In this document: positions 10,985 to 22,004 of the stretch, piece after piece
Numbering within the stretch: the stretch's first letter is position 1
How the letters are laid out: each line of letters opens with the position of its first letter
DNA from: Diabrotica undecimpunctata
Lineage: Eukaryota > Arthropoda > Insecta > Coleoptera > Chrysomelidae
Direction of reading: 5' to 3'
Assembly (NCBI RefSeq): GCF_040954645.1
Contig: NC_092806.1
Span: forward strand, 161,630,328 to 161,694,327
DNA: 64,000 nt
The notes under the pieces: generated by a model
Seen by the model: only the letters and a program-made list of their open reading frames with translations
What the model was told of the DNA's origin: nothing
Databases searched by the model: none
Position numbers and translations under genes: made by a program

Positions 10985-12565
10985 GTGCTTCAGGTTGAAC
11001 TCCTGCACAAAGTTCATGGCTCCCTAAACGGCATTTGGCGCATTGGATCATGTCTTCAATTTTTGAAATTGAACAGAACTATTCATCAACACACATCTCT
11101 ACAACAACGTCAGGTTGATTTGAGCTTGACGCTGCATTTAGAAGAACGGACTGTAGGATTTTCACATTTCTTTTTTTTTTTCTTGATAGCTTTTTTGTTT
11201 CTCTTAAGACTAGTTTTACCTTCTAGTTTTATTTTTCTTTGAAGATTTCGGTTTAACCTTCCCCAATTTCATTTTTATTTGTTTTATCTGTTCCTGCGCC
11301 AACTGTACCTCTTTAGCTAATTCTAATAAATTTTTATAGGGACTTTCCGTCAAAACCATTGCCCTTTGTGCTATTTCCTTCTTGGATTTTGGATGAGGCT
11401 TCGGTATCGGGGAAACTAAATCAATTGAAATGTTAAGTTTTGAACTTGCTTCACGAGTTTTTTTAGTAGGCCTAGTGGGTGTAGTAGTCGTAGCTAAACT
11501 CTACTCTAAATTAGCTCATTTATAGACCTAAGTAGTTCCTTGTTTGTCTCATTAGACTCTTCATTTTCACCATCTGCCCTCAGTTTCACAGCCTTTTCAA
11601 CTGATTGAGTGTAGTAGCCTTTGAAAGGCTTTAAGAATAATCTTCTACAAGGCTGCATGCGATGGGTCGTATGCCCAGGCAATTATAGCATTATTACACC
11701 GTGCTCTTTAGCACGTAAAATTTAGAACCAAGATTCCAGATCGAAGAATCTTCTTGGAGTGCGTTGTATGCTCATCCAGTACCAAAGAACTTTGTTTTCT
11801 ACTGTTGGGTTTACAGAATCAATAAAATGTTAAAGCCATTTTACAAGGAGATCACTAGTCATGTAGCCCGATTCTGATATCTCAACCATACTTCCTGGTG
11901 GAGCATCAACCCATAAATCATTGTTCATTCGAATACGCTTAAATATAAGCATAGGTGGAACCTAAAATTTGAGTTGACTTTTACATTTTTGTGCGTGAAA
12001 CTCTTGGTATTTATTCTGCACAGTGCTGACACCCGTTTCGTCAACGTTAAATATACGAGTTGCATCAATATTATTCTCATCAACAATTTTTTCCAGAAGG
12101 TCGAAAAAGACGTAAACGTTCCTTTTATTGAATCCTTTTGGACGTTGCTTGAGGTTCTCTTAGTAAGAATATGTCCTTATGACGAGCTTTGAAAGCATAA
12201 ATCCACTTCTTTCCTGCCATTTGGGATTCTTTATTAAAATTATGTGGTATTTGATTTCTCTCGACGATTTGAAATGCAAGCGGTCAAATATCATTGATCG
12301 TGAGGCCAAACATCAACGTCTCCAATTTTAAAATGTGATCAACTAGAACATTATCTACTGCTGCTGGTAACACACTGCCTCGGCCAAAAGCCTTCATTTT
12401 ATCATGTGCCTTGACATTGGTCTCCTTAAGATAACGGAGCAAGCTAGGCTTAGGGACTCCATACTGCATGCAGCATTTATTTAATCCCATGTCTCCATTA
12501 CAAAATGTTTGAAGAGCCCGGCTCATGTCGTCGACATCCTAAGTCCCATATTTTCCTTTGGGCAT
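10985..12565 (-). pseudogene. Second pogo-like transposase (HTH_psq, DDE, C-terminal zinc finger), heavily mutated
   Basis: It starts at ATG 12565 (MPKGKYGT, stop TAG, DVDDMSRALQTF). The psq-type helix-turn-helix follows (GDMGLNKCCMQYGVPKPSL), then VDHILKLETLMFGLTINDI. Further down the minus strand, in shifting frames, are the family landmarks NNDLWVDAPPGSMVEISESG near 11880, YMTSDLLVKWL, FIDSVNPTVENKVL, HGVIML and LPGHTTHRMQP near 11670. A PHD-like end closes it: EDMIQCAKCRLGSHELCAGV at about 11000-11060. Order and spacing fit a pogo-like transposase of about 500 residues. There are many stops, so it is dead. It is a different subfamily from the relic at 6.5 kb, since it carries an N-terminal psq domain. 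Confidence 0.75.
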
Positions 12566-13054
12566 CTTAAACACACAAGAAGGGGGTATGTTATTTATTT
12601 ATTTTTGAAGATAAGTAGGTCTTAAATCCCAATGGTATTTAAAATTGTACATACTATCATGGCCAGGTAAAATAAATGCATTATTTTAAAAACAGTGAGC
12701 GTTTACTGTCAGTGCTATGATCTTGGCGAGGATACGATGCGATGGAAAACAACTCAGTTTTATACACATAAATACATGCTTTTCTTGTATTTATGAATTA
12801 AAATGGTTTGCACATACCTTTACAGATGCTGTATCCTCACGTATGGAACTAAAAAACTATACGGAAACACCATGAAATACAAAAAAATTCGATCGAATCG
12901 GATTCGATTTCCACCTATATTGTATACTGTGTAAACTGTACCTACATCAATGATCATAAGCTTTATATATACACGTTAATTGCAAATAAAAAAATGCTAT
13001 GTTAAATACTATTTTTGATGGTAATTAACCACAATTTGAGTTGAAAATACATTT
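12566..13054. other. Unassigned AT-rich stretch
   Basis: No motif or coding frame recognised. It may include the 5' end of the pogo-like element on its left. Confidence 0.35.
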
Positions 13055-13098
13055 ATTTAGACGTTTCGATTTCCACTTTATAAATCGTTCTGATTTAG
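13055..13098 (-). repeat. PLE-type terminal motif, hammerhead-like
   Basis: Read on the minus strand: CAGAAC, helix GATTT/AAATC closing a short loop, then GAAACGTC. This is the same arrangement as the PLE ends at 22250, 14480 and 7860. No PLE protein is attached. Confidence 0.4.
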
Positions 13099-14270
13099 AA
13101 TGATATTAACTTCCCATTTACACAAAAATCCCGTCTCCAATATTTCTTTTCATCGTCGTGTGCCGGAAATAATCCTTATCGCATTATATAACTGTGGTAT
13201 GTAACGAGCGATTGCTAGTAACCTTTATGAATAGGTTTATTCCGGTCTGCCACAACTTCGCTCCGATACGTACGAAATTCAAACGTAATATTCCACCCAG
13301 TTAACATGGCGTTCACTAATTCAACGGTATTGTGATATATGTCCAACAATTAGTAACTAATAACTAATATGATCCTTGTTCCCGGGCCCTCGATTGATCC
13401 GACTGATTGGATTCCACTACATCACTATCACGAATGCGAGGGTACAATTTATTCACTAGGGTTTCGTTAATGTTTTAGGACGAAACGAACGATTTTTCAT
13501 ACTGTATTGTCAATTCGAACCGTAGATGAATAATTAAAAATTTAATATTTTTTGCTGTTATTATAACAACCGCTTTTTTAATGATAATAAAATTTAACGA
13601 GTTGATTTTTAAGAAAAAAATCCAGTTTTTCATTCCAGAATTTAGGCAAGGAATTTGTTACACTTATTCGTATTTTTGGTTCGTACTTTATTACTTGTTT
13701 ATCTATTTGTTTTGTGTCCTTTTGAGACAACTAACGGTATAGGATTTAACTATCATTCTCTTATGAAATATTCGAGGAAATATGTAACAATTGCTGTAAA
13801 ACCAATTAAAATTTTTGTCACGAAGCTTATTCATCTAGTAAGGTGCTTCGGGATAAGATCGAATATGGGGGAAGACCGACTACTGTCGCTGCAACTCGGA
13901 TTACTTCGTGAAATCACGTCGCCGGTAGTGCTTTCGCTTTATTTGCGAATTAGTTGGATGGTATCAAAGTTGGAGCGTAGTTACTTGCAATTGTTTTAGG
14001 AAGTGAATATTCTTAGATTTAGTCTGTTTTTTTAACTAAATTTAGCTATTCGGTCATGTCCCTCAGGAAGTAAATCCGTATTCGAGATAAGTACACATAT
14101 TGGATACCAACTATTTTGTTAGTCGTCTGTTCTTTCATATGCCTGCAAAACAAAACATTACAGTATTCGTAGATTTCCGTAAAAATCCAATGTTGCCTAA
14201 TTAAGGGAAAGTTCGAACTTGATATATGCATATGGAAATATTTTAAGTCCGATCTAGCACTGTGAATTAT
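13099..14270. other. Unassigned stretch
   Basis: Open frames here, such as 13655-13999 (+), show no motif that I recognise. 13850-13980 is a little more GC-rich than its surroundings. Confidence 0.35.
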
Positions 14271-14274
14271 ATAT

Positions 14275-14545
14275 TTTACGTTCACGCCAACCCCCGCGCC
14301 AACCCCCGCGCCAACCCCCGCGTCAATCCCTACGCTGGCCCCCACGTCAACCTCCACCCAAACCAAGTCACCGTCGACGGTATAAATGACCCTTCCACTA
14401 TTCCCAGCACCAGTAATGCATCGATTAGTGATCAATGTAGTAGTGTCAGGGGACTCAGCATACTGAGACCTCGGAAGTCCTGAAGAAGACATCGAAGACG
14501 ATGTCTAAAGCTCGGCGCAATGGTGATCGACGAGGTTCAACCCGG
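14275..14545 (+). repeat. PLE terminal region with a 12-bp GC-rich minisatellite
   Basis: It begins with about five diverging 12-bp units based on CGCCAACCCCCG (14280-14355). A unique part follows, ending in CTGAAGA, the helix GACATCG/CGATGTC and TAAAGC at 14480-14512. The same order, including minisatellite, the unique part with its GACGGTATAAAT box and the terminal hairpin, occurs on the minus strand at 50770-51015. There it follows a PLE GIY-YIG domain, which identifies this copy as the 3' terminal part of a PLE. Confidence 0.65.
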
Positions 14546-14622
14546 AAGACTGTTAAGTTTAATATTAATTCTTCTACTAGTATTAATCTTAGTTCTACAT
14601 TTAATTATACGTATAATATATA

Positions 14623-14627
<5 letters not shown>

Positions 14628-14659
<32 letters not shown>
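14628..14659. repeat. (TA)n microsatellite
   Basis: About 16 TA units, just downstream of the PLE terminal region. Confidence 0.9.
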
Positions 14660-14661
<2 letters not shown>

Positions 14662-14662
<1 letters not shown>

Positions 14663-15183
14663 TTTACATATACTAATATAAATATCAATAAAACGCACTA
14701 CATAATCCGATCTAATCTAAAACCTCAAATAACTTGTACACATTCTCAAGAAAGTTGTTTTAATAAAAGAAAAACATATAGACAGTGTTATACTTTGATA
14801 AAACATAGACAGCTTTACATCTATCACGGTTTTTATATTTATGTAGTGAACAGCGAGTTCAGCGACTATTTTCATAGATGTGTTTTATGGTCAAAGCTCC
14901 CAAGAGTGTTGTCGTATCGTTTCAACCCCTATCCCGTTATCCTACAACCCCTCCTGCAATTTCAGCTTCTTTCATAGGCCAGTTTATGAAGACGAGAGAG
15001 TTCTACGTTAATCGAATATATTATATTGGGAATTGTTGATTAATTATTAAAATAAAAGTTTTGAATGAAATATTGTATATCGACACTGTTATAAAATCGG
15101 AAACTCTAAAGAGATAAGTAGTTTTGATAAATAAGTTCAACAGCCTAAGGATGTCCCCGAAAATAAAGCGTTCCTTTAAGGTA
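14662..15183. other. Unassigned AT-rich stretch
   Basis: Nothing recognisable on either strand. Confidence 0.4.
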
Positions 15184-15935
15184 GATAGATAGATAGAACG
15201 TTTATTGACCACTTTACATAAAGTTTGAAGTCCGTATAAAAAATACAATAAAAGATATAATAATGTAAACTTAAAATTAACTTAACTATATTGGCTAAAG
15301 TAATATACATATGTAAGTATTTGCAGAAGAATTAAAATTAAAAATTTAAGATAAAAAAAAAATCTCTAACCAAAAAAAAAAAAACAAACCTAAACTGTCA
15401 CATAAAAAATATTTGAAATATGGAAGTAACAAAAATGTGCAAATAATTAAGAATATTCCCGAATCGATGACTAAATAAACTAATACATAAAACTTAGTAC
15501 ATTTTAATAGCAATAATACAATGTGATATGTAGATAGTAAATCGACAGTATTCTGACCAAACTGGGTACACGTTATAAAGGTGTATTGAGGTATTCTGTC
15601 TTTGAGTAAAAACAATATGTTAAAAAATGCTTTCTGATCCTATTTTTAAACAGTGGTTGAGACAGAATTTTTATTTCGTTAGGCAGATAGTTATACAAGT
15701 GAATATCAATTGAATTCTTTGTGCTCTTTGATAGTCTGAATCGTTGTGACCTAATTAAATCCCTCGATCTTGTTAGATGATCATGTAATTGGGAGTTTTT
15801 AGTAAACTTATTTTTATTATCGTGAATTTCCAACAGTGTTGCATACATATAAAGCGAAGGTAAAGGCATAATACCCATGTTCAAAAATAATGGTTTACAA
15901 TGATCCCTTAAATCCGCTCCAGCAAGGTATGAATA
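15184..15935 (-). pseudogene. LINE ORF2 C-terminal end and 3' UTR with (TAGA)n tail
   Basis: The minus strand reads YLAGADLRDHCKPLFLNMGI, then MPLPSLYMYATLLEIH, HDHLTRSRDLIRSQRFRLSK, and LYNYLPNEIKILSQPLFKNR. The DHC+PLF..LGI+PLP pattern and the NSxDxHxYNxLPNxIK segment mark the extreme C-terminus of a Jockey/CR1-type LINE ORF2. The stop is at 15573-15575. The 3' UTR runs to TAGATAGATAGATAGA at 15184-15198, the typical microsatellite tail of such an insertion. All upstream domains are missing. Confidence 0.7.
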
Positions 15936-16430
15936 TAATACACAATTTGGAACAAAAAAGTCCTCTAACGCATTTTAATAATGACAATTCATTTATACAA
16001 TTATTTAAAACATGCAAACAACTTAACTATTACCAATGACATTCTTTAATACATCGATATATGTGGGTACAACCACTACGTAATTCTTAGTGGTAGTTCA
16101 GATTATTTTCTAGTACAAGCTAAAGTATTACAAAATATATTCTTGATAGCATTATACCTGATATTAGAATACAAATATGTTTACAAAGTGCAAATTTTAG
16201 AACAAATGTCTTTAAAAATCATCTTCTATATCAAACATTTTCCTTATGTTTACTTCCTTACGATACCGTTTATTGCAGCTGCTTGAAAGTTTTGCCCAAG
16301 TTCAAGGGATAAATAGAACTACACCACACTCCTTTACAATTTATTATAGCTTAAAGTAAAATGAACAAAATTTTGAAAGTACTTAATTTAGTATTGATTG
16401 ATTTTTTTTTAGTTATTGTTTATAAAAGTT
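15936..16430. other. Unassigned AT-rich stretch
   Basis: Nothing recognisable on either strand. Confidence 0.4.
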
Positions 16431-16432
16431 AA

Positions 16433-16548
16433 ATAAGTAAAATTAGTAGCAGAATAGGGAGAGAAGAAAATAACAGAGTCGTAGGAAGATATGGGGAACA
16501 AATAACCAATGACAACGGAATGCGTCTTAGAGATTTTTGTGAAACAAT
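16433..16548 (+). pseudogene. LINE APE-endonuclease fragment
   Basis: The plus strand reads RVVGRYGEQITNDNGMRLRD, then FCETMSLI. This is the segment between the core strands of the AP-type endonuclease of RTE-like LINEs. It is cut off abruptly at about 16548 by an antisense RT fragment. Only about 38 codons remain. Confidence 0.6.
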
Positions 16549-17088
16549 GTCTTTAATTTCTACCCCATCGTCTAATATAATGGACTGTTTTGTCCCTCCA
16601 ATACACATGGCTTCAGTTTTCTTAATGTTGACTTCGAGACCCCATTTGTTATATTCTTCTATTAGCTTCCGAGTCATGTAACTCAAGTCGTCATGATCCT
16701 GAGCAATCAGTATTTGGTCATCAGCGAAACATAAGGTGTACAGTGTAGTCTCGTCATTGAGAGGAATTCCCATGCCATTACATTTTCTTTTCCACAGCTT
16801 GAGTGCTTGTTCCAGATAACTTTTGAAAAGGGTAGGCGAAATACAGCAACCCTGCTTTAGTCCTTTCGTGACCTTAAATCCTTCAGATATCCTTGATCCA
16901 GTTTTAATTTTTGCAGTCGTTCCATTATACAGACTTTGGACTGCTTTGATAAGACCATGCTTAATGTTGGTTTGCTGTAGGGTTGACCATAGTTTACTTA
17001 GGGGTACACTGTCATATGCTTTTTGTAAGTCTACGTACATCAGGTGAACTTCTTTATTGACGGCTGTTTTTTTTTTCAATAACTAAGA
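16549..17088 (-). pseudogene. LINE reverse transcriptase core fragment, antisense to its neighbours
   Basis: The minus-strand frame begins VIEKK..AVNKEVHL and carries MYVDLQKAYDSVPLSKLW (RT motif with the first Asp), GLKQGCCISPTLFKSYLEQA and the catalytic LCFADDQILIA, then WGLEVNIKKTEAM. It ends after ILDDGVEIKDI, where EYKYLG would follow. Related but distinct LINE sequence lies on the plus strand on both sides (16433-16548 and 17100-18545), so this piece seems to have landed inside another copy of the same LINE group. It is truncated at both ends and cannot work. Confidence 0.75.
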
Positions 17089-17099
17089 AAAAATCTAAC

Positions 17100-18545
17100 T
17101 TACAGTTAATAGATATGAAACAGTGGAAACAACATTATGAGGTCTTACTGACAGAGGATAGATATAGATTCCAAGAGATCGAAATAAAAGAAATATCCGA
17201 ACATACAATAATAATTAAAATAACAACCGGAGAGTTAAGCGATGCCCTCAAAAGATCGAAAAACGGTAAAGCAGCAGGACCTGAAGACATCCCAATTTAG
17301 TTGGTAAAGTATGGATCAAAACTATTACATGAGATGTTGGTTCAACTATATAACAAATGCTTAAAAGGACAAAATATCCCTGATGATTGAAATGTTGGAT
17401 ACATCCGCTCAATATTCAAGAAAGAAGATAAACGCAAATGCTCTAATTATAGGGGAATAACTGTTATCAGCTCAGTCGGAAGGTTGTACGGTCGAATAAT
17501 AAAAGAAAGAATAGAATCAGAATACGAAAACATAGAAGAACAAAATAGATTTCGTGCAGGAAGATCGTGCACTGATGGTATATTCGTTATGCAGCAGGTT
17601 ATTGAAAAACGGAAGGCAAGGAATCTATCTACCCACCTATTGTTTCTAGATTTAAAGAAGGCATACGATACGGTACCTTTAAAAAAACTGTTTCACACAT
17701 TGATGAAAGTAGGTCTCAGTAGAGAGTATGTGGATGCTATCGCAAATATATACAAAAATGCAAGAAGTGTCGTCAAAGAAGGAAACTTTATATCTGAATC
17801 ATTTCCAATAACAAAGGAGGTTAAACAAGGAGCTTTTCTATGTCCGACCTTATTTAAAATATATATTCAATCATCGCTAGAGTAGTGGAGGAAACAAGTA
17901 TCCGGAATGGGAATAGACATAAGCGGTGGTAAATGTCTAACATTTTTATTTTTCGCAGATGATCAGGTAGCGGCAGCGAATGATGAGGAAGACATGGACT
18001 ACATGTTTAGAAAACTAAAGAAAGAATATGAAAAATGGGGCCTCAATATGAATATGTCAAAGACAGTATCTTAAAATAGGAGATGATGAAGAAGATCCAG
18101 AGTTAGAAATTAGAAACACAAAAACATGCAATGAATATAAATATCTCGGATCTATAATATCTAAAGAAGGCACTACCAAAATAGACTTCGAAAACAGAAC
18201 GCAGCAGGGAAAAAGCAATAAATTTTCTAAACGCTCTACTATGGTCTAAAGATATTAGACAAAAAACGAAATTGACAATCTATCGAACTTTGGTAGAGCC
18301 TATTATGACTTATGGGGCAGAAGTTAGGCAGATCACGAAAAAAGATAGAAAAAGAATAGAAGTAGTAGAAACGGATTTTCTAAGGAAAGCGTGTGGTGTA
18401 TCCAAATAAGATCCTATCAGGGAAGAAGATATTAGAAGGAGGACAAATACTGTATATTCCAGTGAAGACAGAATTGAAACGAGACAACTAGTGTGGTATG
18501 GTCACATAAAGTGAATAAATGAAGATAGATGGCCAAAGAAAAAGG
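17100..18545 (+). pseudogene. RTE-like LINE reverse transcriptase and C-terminus, several stops
   Basis: One frame runs from 17115 to about 18070 with stops at 17298 (TAG), 17388 (TGA) and 17883 (TAG). It has MKQWKQHYEVLLTED, LKRSKNGKAAGPEDIP, then CSNYRGITVISSVGRLYG, EEQNRFRAGRSCTDGIF, LFLDLKKAYDTVPL (first Asp) and FFADDQVAAA (catalytic FADD). A frameshift near 18070 leads to NEYKYLGSIISKEG. In further frames come LVEPIMTYGAEV and LVWYGHIK..NEDRWPKK, the C-terminal region of this LINE type. The overall order matches the better copy at 38990-41217. It is inactive. Confidence 0.8.
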
Positions 18546-19394
18546 TTGCCAACTAATCGTCTGACATCAACAAATCAATTTTTATTCACATAGCTTCATT
18601 ACAACCATTAATTTCAGTGCAGGCAAGTTGTAATTATTTGTGTATCTTTCGAAAGCCATTTTTTGCAATAAATTAGACTACAATTGTAGAGAGGTGATTA
18701 ACCACCCTTTAAAATTATGTGCAATTTGGCCTCTTTTTTGAATTGGAAAAGTATATTGAATTTAATGAAGATAATATTTCCACATGTTCCAAGTAGTAAC
18801 GTCTCGTACAAAATTACATAGGATCAAAATGGGTCCAACGACGGACCTAATTTTTGTCTGTACACCGGTGAAGGTCCTGTAATTTTACTTCTTTTATACA
18901 GCAGAAGTTTAGTTGTTCCTATTCACGAGAAGGTTTACGACTCAGGGGCTGTTCTTTTTATTTTTAAGACACGATAAGAACGTCGAATAATTAAGGGGTA
19001 GCTTTAAAGGTTAAGGTAACGGCTAATCATCTGAGTTTTCCAGAAAGAAAAAACCTTGAATGGTTTCCTTTTGAAGTATTTTAAATATTCTTTGAGACGA
19101 ATGTTTTGTAAAAGTTTTACTTTGATACTGTTTGAAAGTAAGTTTGCATTTTAGATTTTATATCATTTGTACCAGTTAGCAGTTGTATAGATGCAAAATT
19201 CAACTTACAAAATTAGTTTAAAGTTTAAAACATTGCATAACAATATTTTATGTAATGTTTTCTGAATTTTTCCATGGTGTGAATTTATAATACATAAATG
19301 AAATGTTTTATAAAGGACCATATAAAAATATTACATACCATATTTTACATCTTTTTGAAATTTGCATAAACCAAAACTACTTTGAAGTTAATAA
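18546..19394. other. Unassigned AT-rich stretch
   Basis: Nothing recognisable. It may include the 3' UTR of the LINE on its left and then the target locus of the 19.4 kb transposon. Confidence 0.35.
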
Positions 19395-21747
19395 CACAGG
19401 CCAACGATGAAAAAACTTTTTCACTAAAAATACCCTATTCTAATGTCTTTCATGTCGCTGAATCCAAATATGATGCTTACAAAGCTGTATCACCCACAAT
19501 TTCTTCACATTTTGTAGTAACATTTTTTTAATTAAGCGATTTCTACAGAATTTAACATATACTATAATAGTTTAAATATAATCAAAAAAGTAGAGGTAAT
19601 GGACTTAAATTGTGTTGGTAGCACTGCTGAAACATACTAAAAGATCAAAAAAGGTAGATTCCATTTGAACGTTAACAGCTGATGTTTGTTTACTGTCAAT
19701 CTAACCTCACTTTCACGGTTTTTGTACACGTGCTCAACACAATGTCTAACCGCGGTTGTAAAAACTCTGTTGACAGTTTTTGTTATATTTGTGGTGAGTT
19801 TGTGATTAAAAAACACCAAAGAAACATTACGGACTTTGTGAAAAAGGTTTATCGATCATACTTTGGAACTTTACTTGGCGATCAGGATAAATCTTGGGCG
19901 CCGCATAAGGTATGTTATGTATGTGTTGAAGATCTAAGAAAATGGTCAAAAAAGGAGAAAAAATCCTTCAAATTTGCAGTTCCTATGATATGGAGAGAGC
20001 AAAGAAATCATTCTGATGATTGTTACTTTTGTAGTGTTGATGTAACTGGTCACAACTCAAAAAATAAGAAGGTAATAAGCTACCCTAACCTTATGTCTGC
20101 CATCCGACCAGTGAAACACGGTCAAGATATGCCGGTCCCTGAACCTCCAGATGATTTGGATTCCATTCAAACTGAACCATCTTATGATGTAGAATCTGAG
20201 TTAGGTGAACAAGATGATGAAGAATTTCGATGTATTACAGAAAATGTAGAGCCTAAATTGTTTACTCAGATTGAACTTAATGACTTGGTTAGGGATCTAG
20301 GCTTAACTAAAGAAAAAGCTGAATTGCTTGGCTCTAGACTAAAAGAAAAGAACTTGTTGGGTGCTGGAACCAGCATTTATGTGTATAGAAAGAGAGAGCA
20401 ACAATTTTCAAAATTTTTTGAACAAGATGGTGATTTGGTGTACTGTACAGACATTCCAGGTCTGATGAATGAATTTGGTGTTGAGTACAAAAAGGAAGAC
20501 TGGAGGCTGTTCATTGACTCATCCAAAAGAAGTTTAAAGGCTGTTTTATTACACAATGGAAACCAGTACGCATCTATACCTGTTGGTCATTCTGTACACA
20601 TGAAAGAAAGCTATGAAAACCTAGAAATAGTGCTGAATAAAATAGGCTATTGTGATCATGGTTGGATGATATGTGGTGATTTAAAAGTAACATGTATGCT
20701 ACTTGGTCAACAAGGTGGTTTTACCAAGTTTCCATGTTTCTTGTGTGAATGGGACAGTAGGGCTAGAGATCAACATTGGTGCAAAAAGAACTGGCCTGCT
20801 AGGGAATCTTTAAAACCAGGTGAAAAGAACATTCTTTGCAAAAACCTCGTAGATCCAAAAAAAGTGCTCCTACCACCTCTTCACATAAAGTTAGGCCTCA
20901 TGAAACAGTTTGTGAAGGCTTTGCCTAAAGATGGGCCATGTTTTATGTATCTCTGCCTAAAGTTTCCACACCTCTCAGAAGCTAAACTGAAAGAAGGCGT
21001 CTTTGTCGGACCAGACATTAGAAAAATGATGTTAGACCTTAACTTTGAATCGACAATGACCTCAAATGAGAAAGAAGCATGGGTGTCATTCAAGCAAGTG
21101 GTTACCAAGTTCTTGGGGAATAAAAAAGATCCAGAATATGTTGCTATTGTTGCTAACATGTTAAAGAACTTTAAAAAGTTAGGATGTTTGATGAGCCTGA
21201 AAGTTCACTTCCTGAACAGTCATCTTGATTACTTCCCGGAAAACTTGGGCGATGTAAGTGAGGAGCAAGGAGAGCGTTTTCACCAGGACATTAAACTGAT
21301 GGAAAAACGCTATCAGGGCCGCTGGAACACTAACATGATGGGGGACTACTGTTGGTCACTTCACAGAGAAGTTCAGCAGGCGACTCATCGTAGAAAAAGC
21401 TACACAAGAAGTTTCAAAGAAAAGAGGGAAAGAAAATACAAACCAATCCCAGATGACTAATGGAACCTGTATTATATCATATGTATAACTGTTTCAAGTA
21501 ACCTATTGTAATAATATATTCATGATTATGATGTAACATAGTGTTTCATTAATTTCACCATATACCGTATTTATACTACATAAGAAACTACATAAAAATG
21601 TATACTACATAAAAACCCAAATTGCAGAAAAACTATGGGTGATACAAAAAAACTAAGGCCAGATTTGGATTCAGCACATAAAAATCAATAAGAATCAGCT
21701 ATTAAAGTAAAAAAAGTTTTCACAAAAAAATTTTTCGTCGGCCTGTG
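19395..21747 (+). mobile_element. Compact DNA transposon with one intact ORF, inverted ends and TAA duplication
   Basis: The element is 2353 bp. Its left end is CACAGGCCAACGA (19395-19407). Its right end, inverted, is CACAGGCCGACGA (21735-21747), one mismatch in 13. A/T-rich extensions continue the inverted similarity loosely. TAA directly flanks both sides (19392-19394 and 21748-21750), fitting a 3-bp target duplication. The single gene fills 73 percent of the element. CAC-starting ends with a 3-bp duplication occur in CACTA/EnSpm-like transposons and 3-bp TWA sites in Harbinger, but I cannot assign the protein to either, so the superfamily is open. The TIR plus target site plus intact ORF argue strongly for a mobile element. 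Confidence 0.8.
19742..21460 (+). CDS. Uncharacterised transposase-like protein, intact
   Basis: This is a 572-residue protein if the ATG at 19742 (MSNRGCKNSV) is used. The frame is open from 19682, but the shorter form starts just before the first zinc-binding motif. Residues 14-61 form a CX2C..CX2C unit (CYICGEF, then PHKVCYVC) that resembles the insect ZAD fold. A second cysteine cluster is at 94-97 (CYFC, followed by TGHNSKNK). An acidic linker spans 130-165. The C-terminal two thirds look like an RNase H-fold nuclease: RLFIDSSKRSLKAVLL (Asp 259), WMICGDLKVT (Asp 313), FPCFLCEWDSR, and VSEEQGERFHQD (Glu 507/508). I infer a D-D-E catalytic triad from that order. I recall similar anonymous proteins repeated in insect and cnidarian genomes, but no accepted family name. 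No stop or shift is seen; recent activity is likely. Confidence 0.8.
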   Translation: MSNRGCKNSVDSFCYICGEFVIKKHQRNITDFVKKVYRSYFGTLLGDQDKSWAPHKVCYVCVEDLRKWSKKEKKSFKFAVPMIWREQRNHSDDCYFCSVDVTGHNSKNKKVISYPNLMSAIRPVKHGQDMPVPEPPDDLDSIQTEPSYDVESELGEQDDEEFRCITENVEPKLFTQIELNDLVRDLGLTKEKAELLGSRLKEKNLLGAGTSIYVYRKREQQFSKFFEQDGDLVYCTDIPGLMNEFGVEYKKEDWRLFIDSSKRSLKAVLLHNGNQYASIPVGHSVHMKESYENLEIVLNKIGYCDHGWMICGDLKVTCMLLGQQGGFTKFPCFLCEWDSRARDQHWCKKNWPARESLKPGEKNILCKNLVDPKKVLLPPLHIKLGLMKQFVKALPKDGPCFMYLCLKFPHLSEAKLKEGVFVGPDIRKMMLDLNFESTMTSNEKEAWVSFKQVVTKFLGNKKDPEYVAIVANMLKNFKKLGCLMSLKVHFLNSHLDYFPENLGDVSEEQGERFHQDIKLMEKRYQGRWNTNMMGDYCWSLHREVQQATHRRKSYTRSFKEKRERKYKPIPDD

Positions 21748-21764
21748 TAATCAAATACATATTA

Positions 21765-21945
21765 AATAACAGTGCAGGACTGGGTAATCCTCTAAGCCCA
21801 TTGCTATCAGATATTTTTATGGATTATCCAGAGACAAACATTTCAAATCATCCCATATTCAAACAGTTTTTATATTGGTGGAGGTGGAGATACGTAGACG
21901 ATGTACTGATATGTTTTACAGAAACTAACTTAATGCTCTAAAACT
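21765..21945 (+). pseudogene. Penelope-like reverse transcriptase fragment
   Basis: The plus strand reads AGLGNPLSPLLSDIFMDYPE, then IFKQFLYWWRWRYVDDVLIC. The G-NPLSP-LxDIFMD motif followed by W-RYVDDV is the catalytic palm of PLE reverse transcriptase. About 60 codons remain. It starts right after the DNA transposon that ends at 21747, so that transposon may have split a PLE copy. Confidence 0.75.
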
Positions 21946-22004
21946 AATTTTTTGGTTATGTTTTAGCCTTAATAGTAATACAAATAAATAAGTACGTAAA
22001 TAAG

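Noticed and set aside
14046..14492. Open frames on both strands with Val-Gly or Asn-Pro repeats
   Set aside because: They are translations of the 12-bp minisatellite in a PLE terminal region; no start context or domain.
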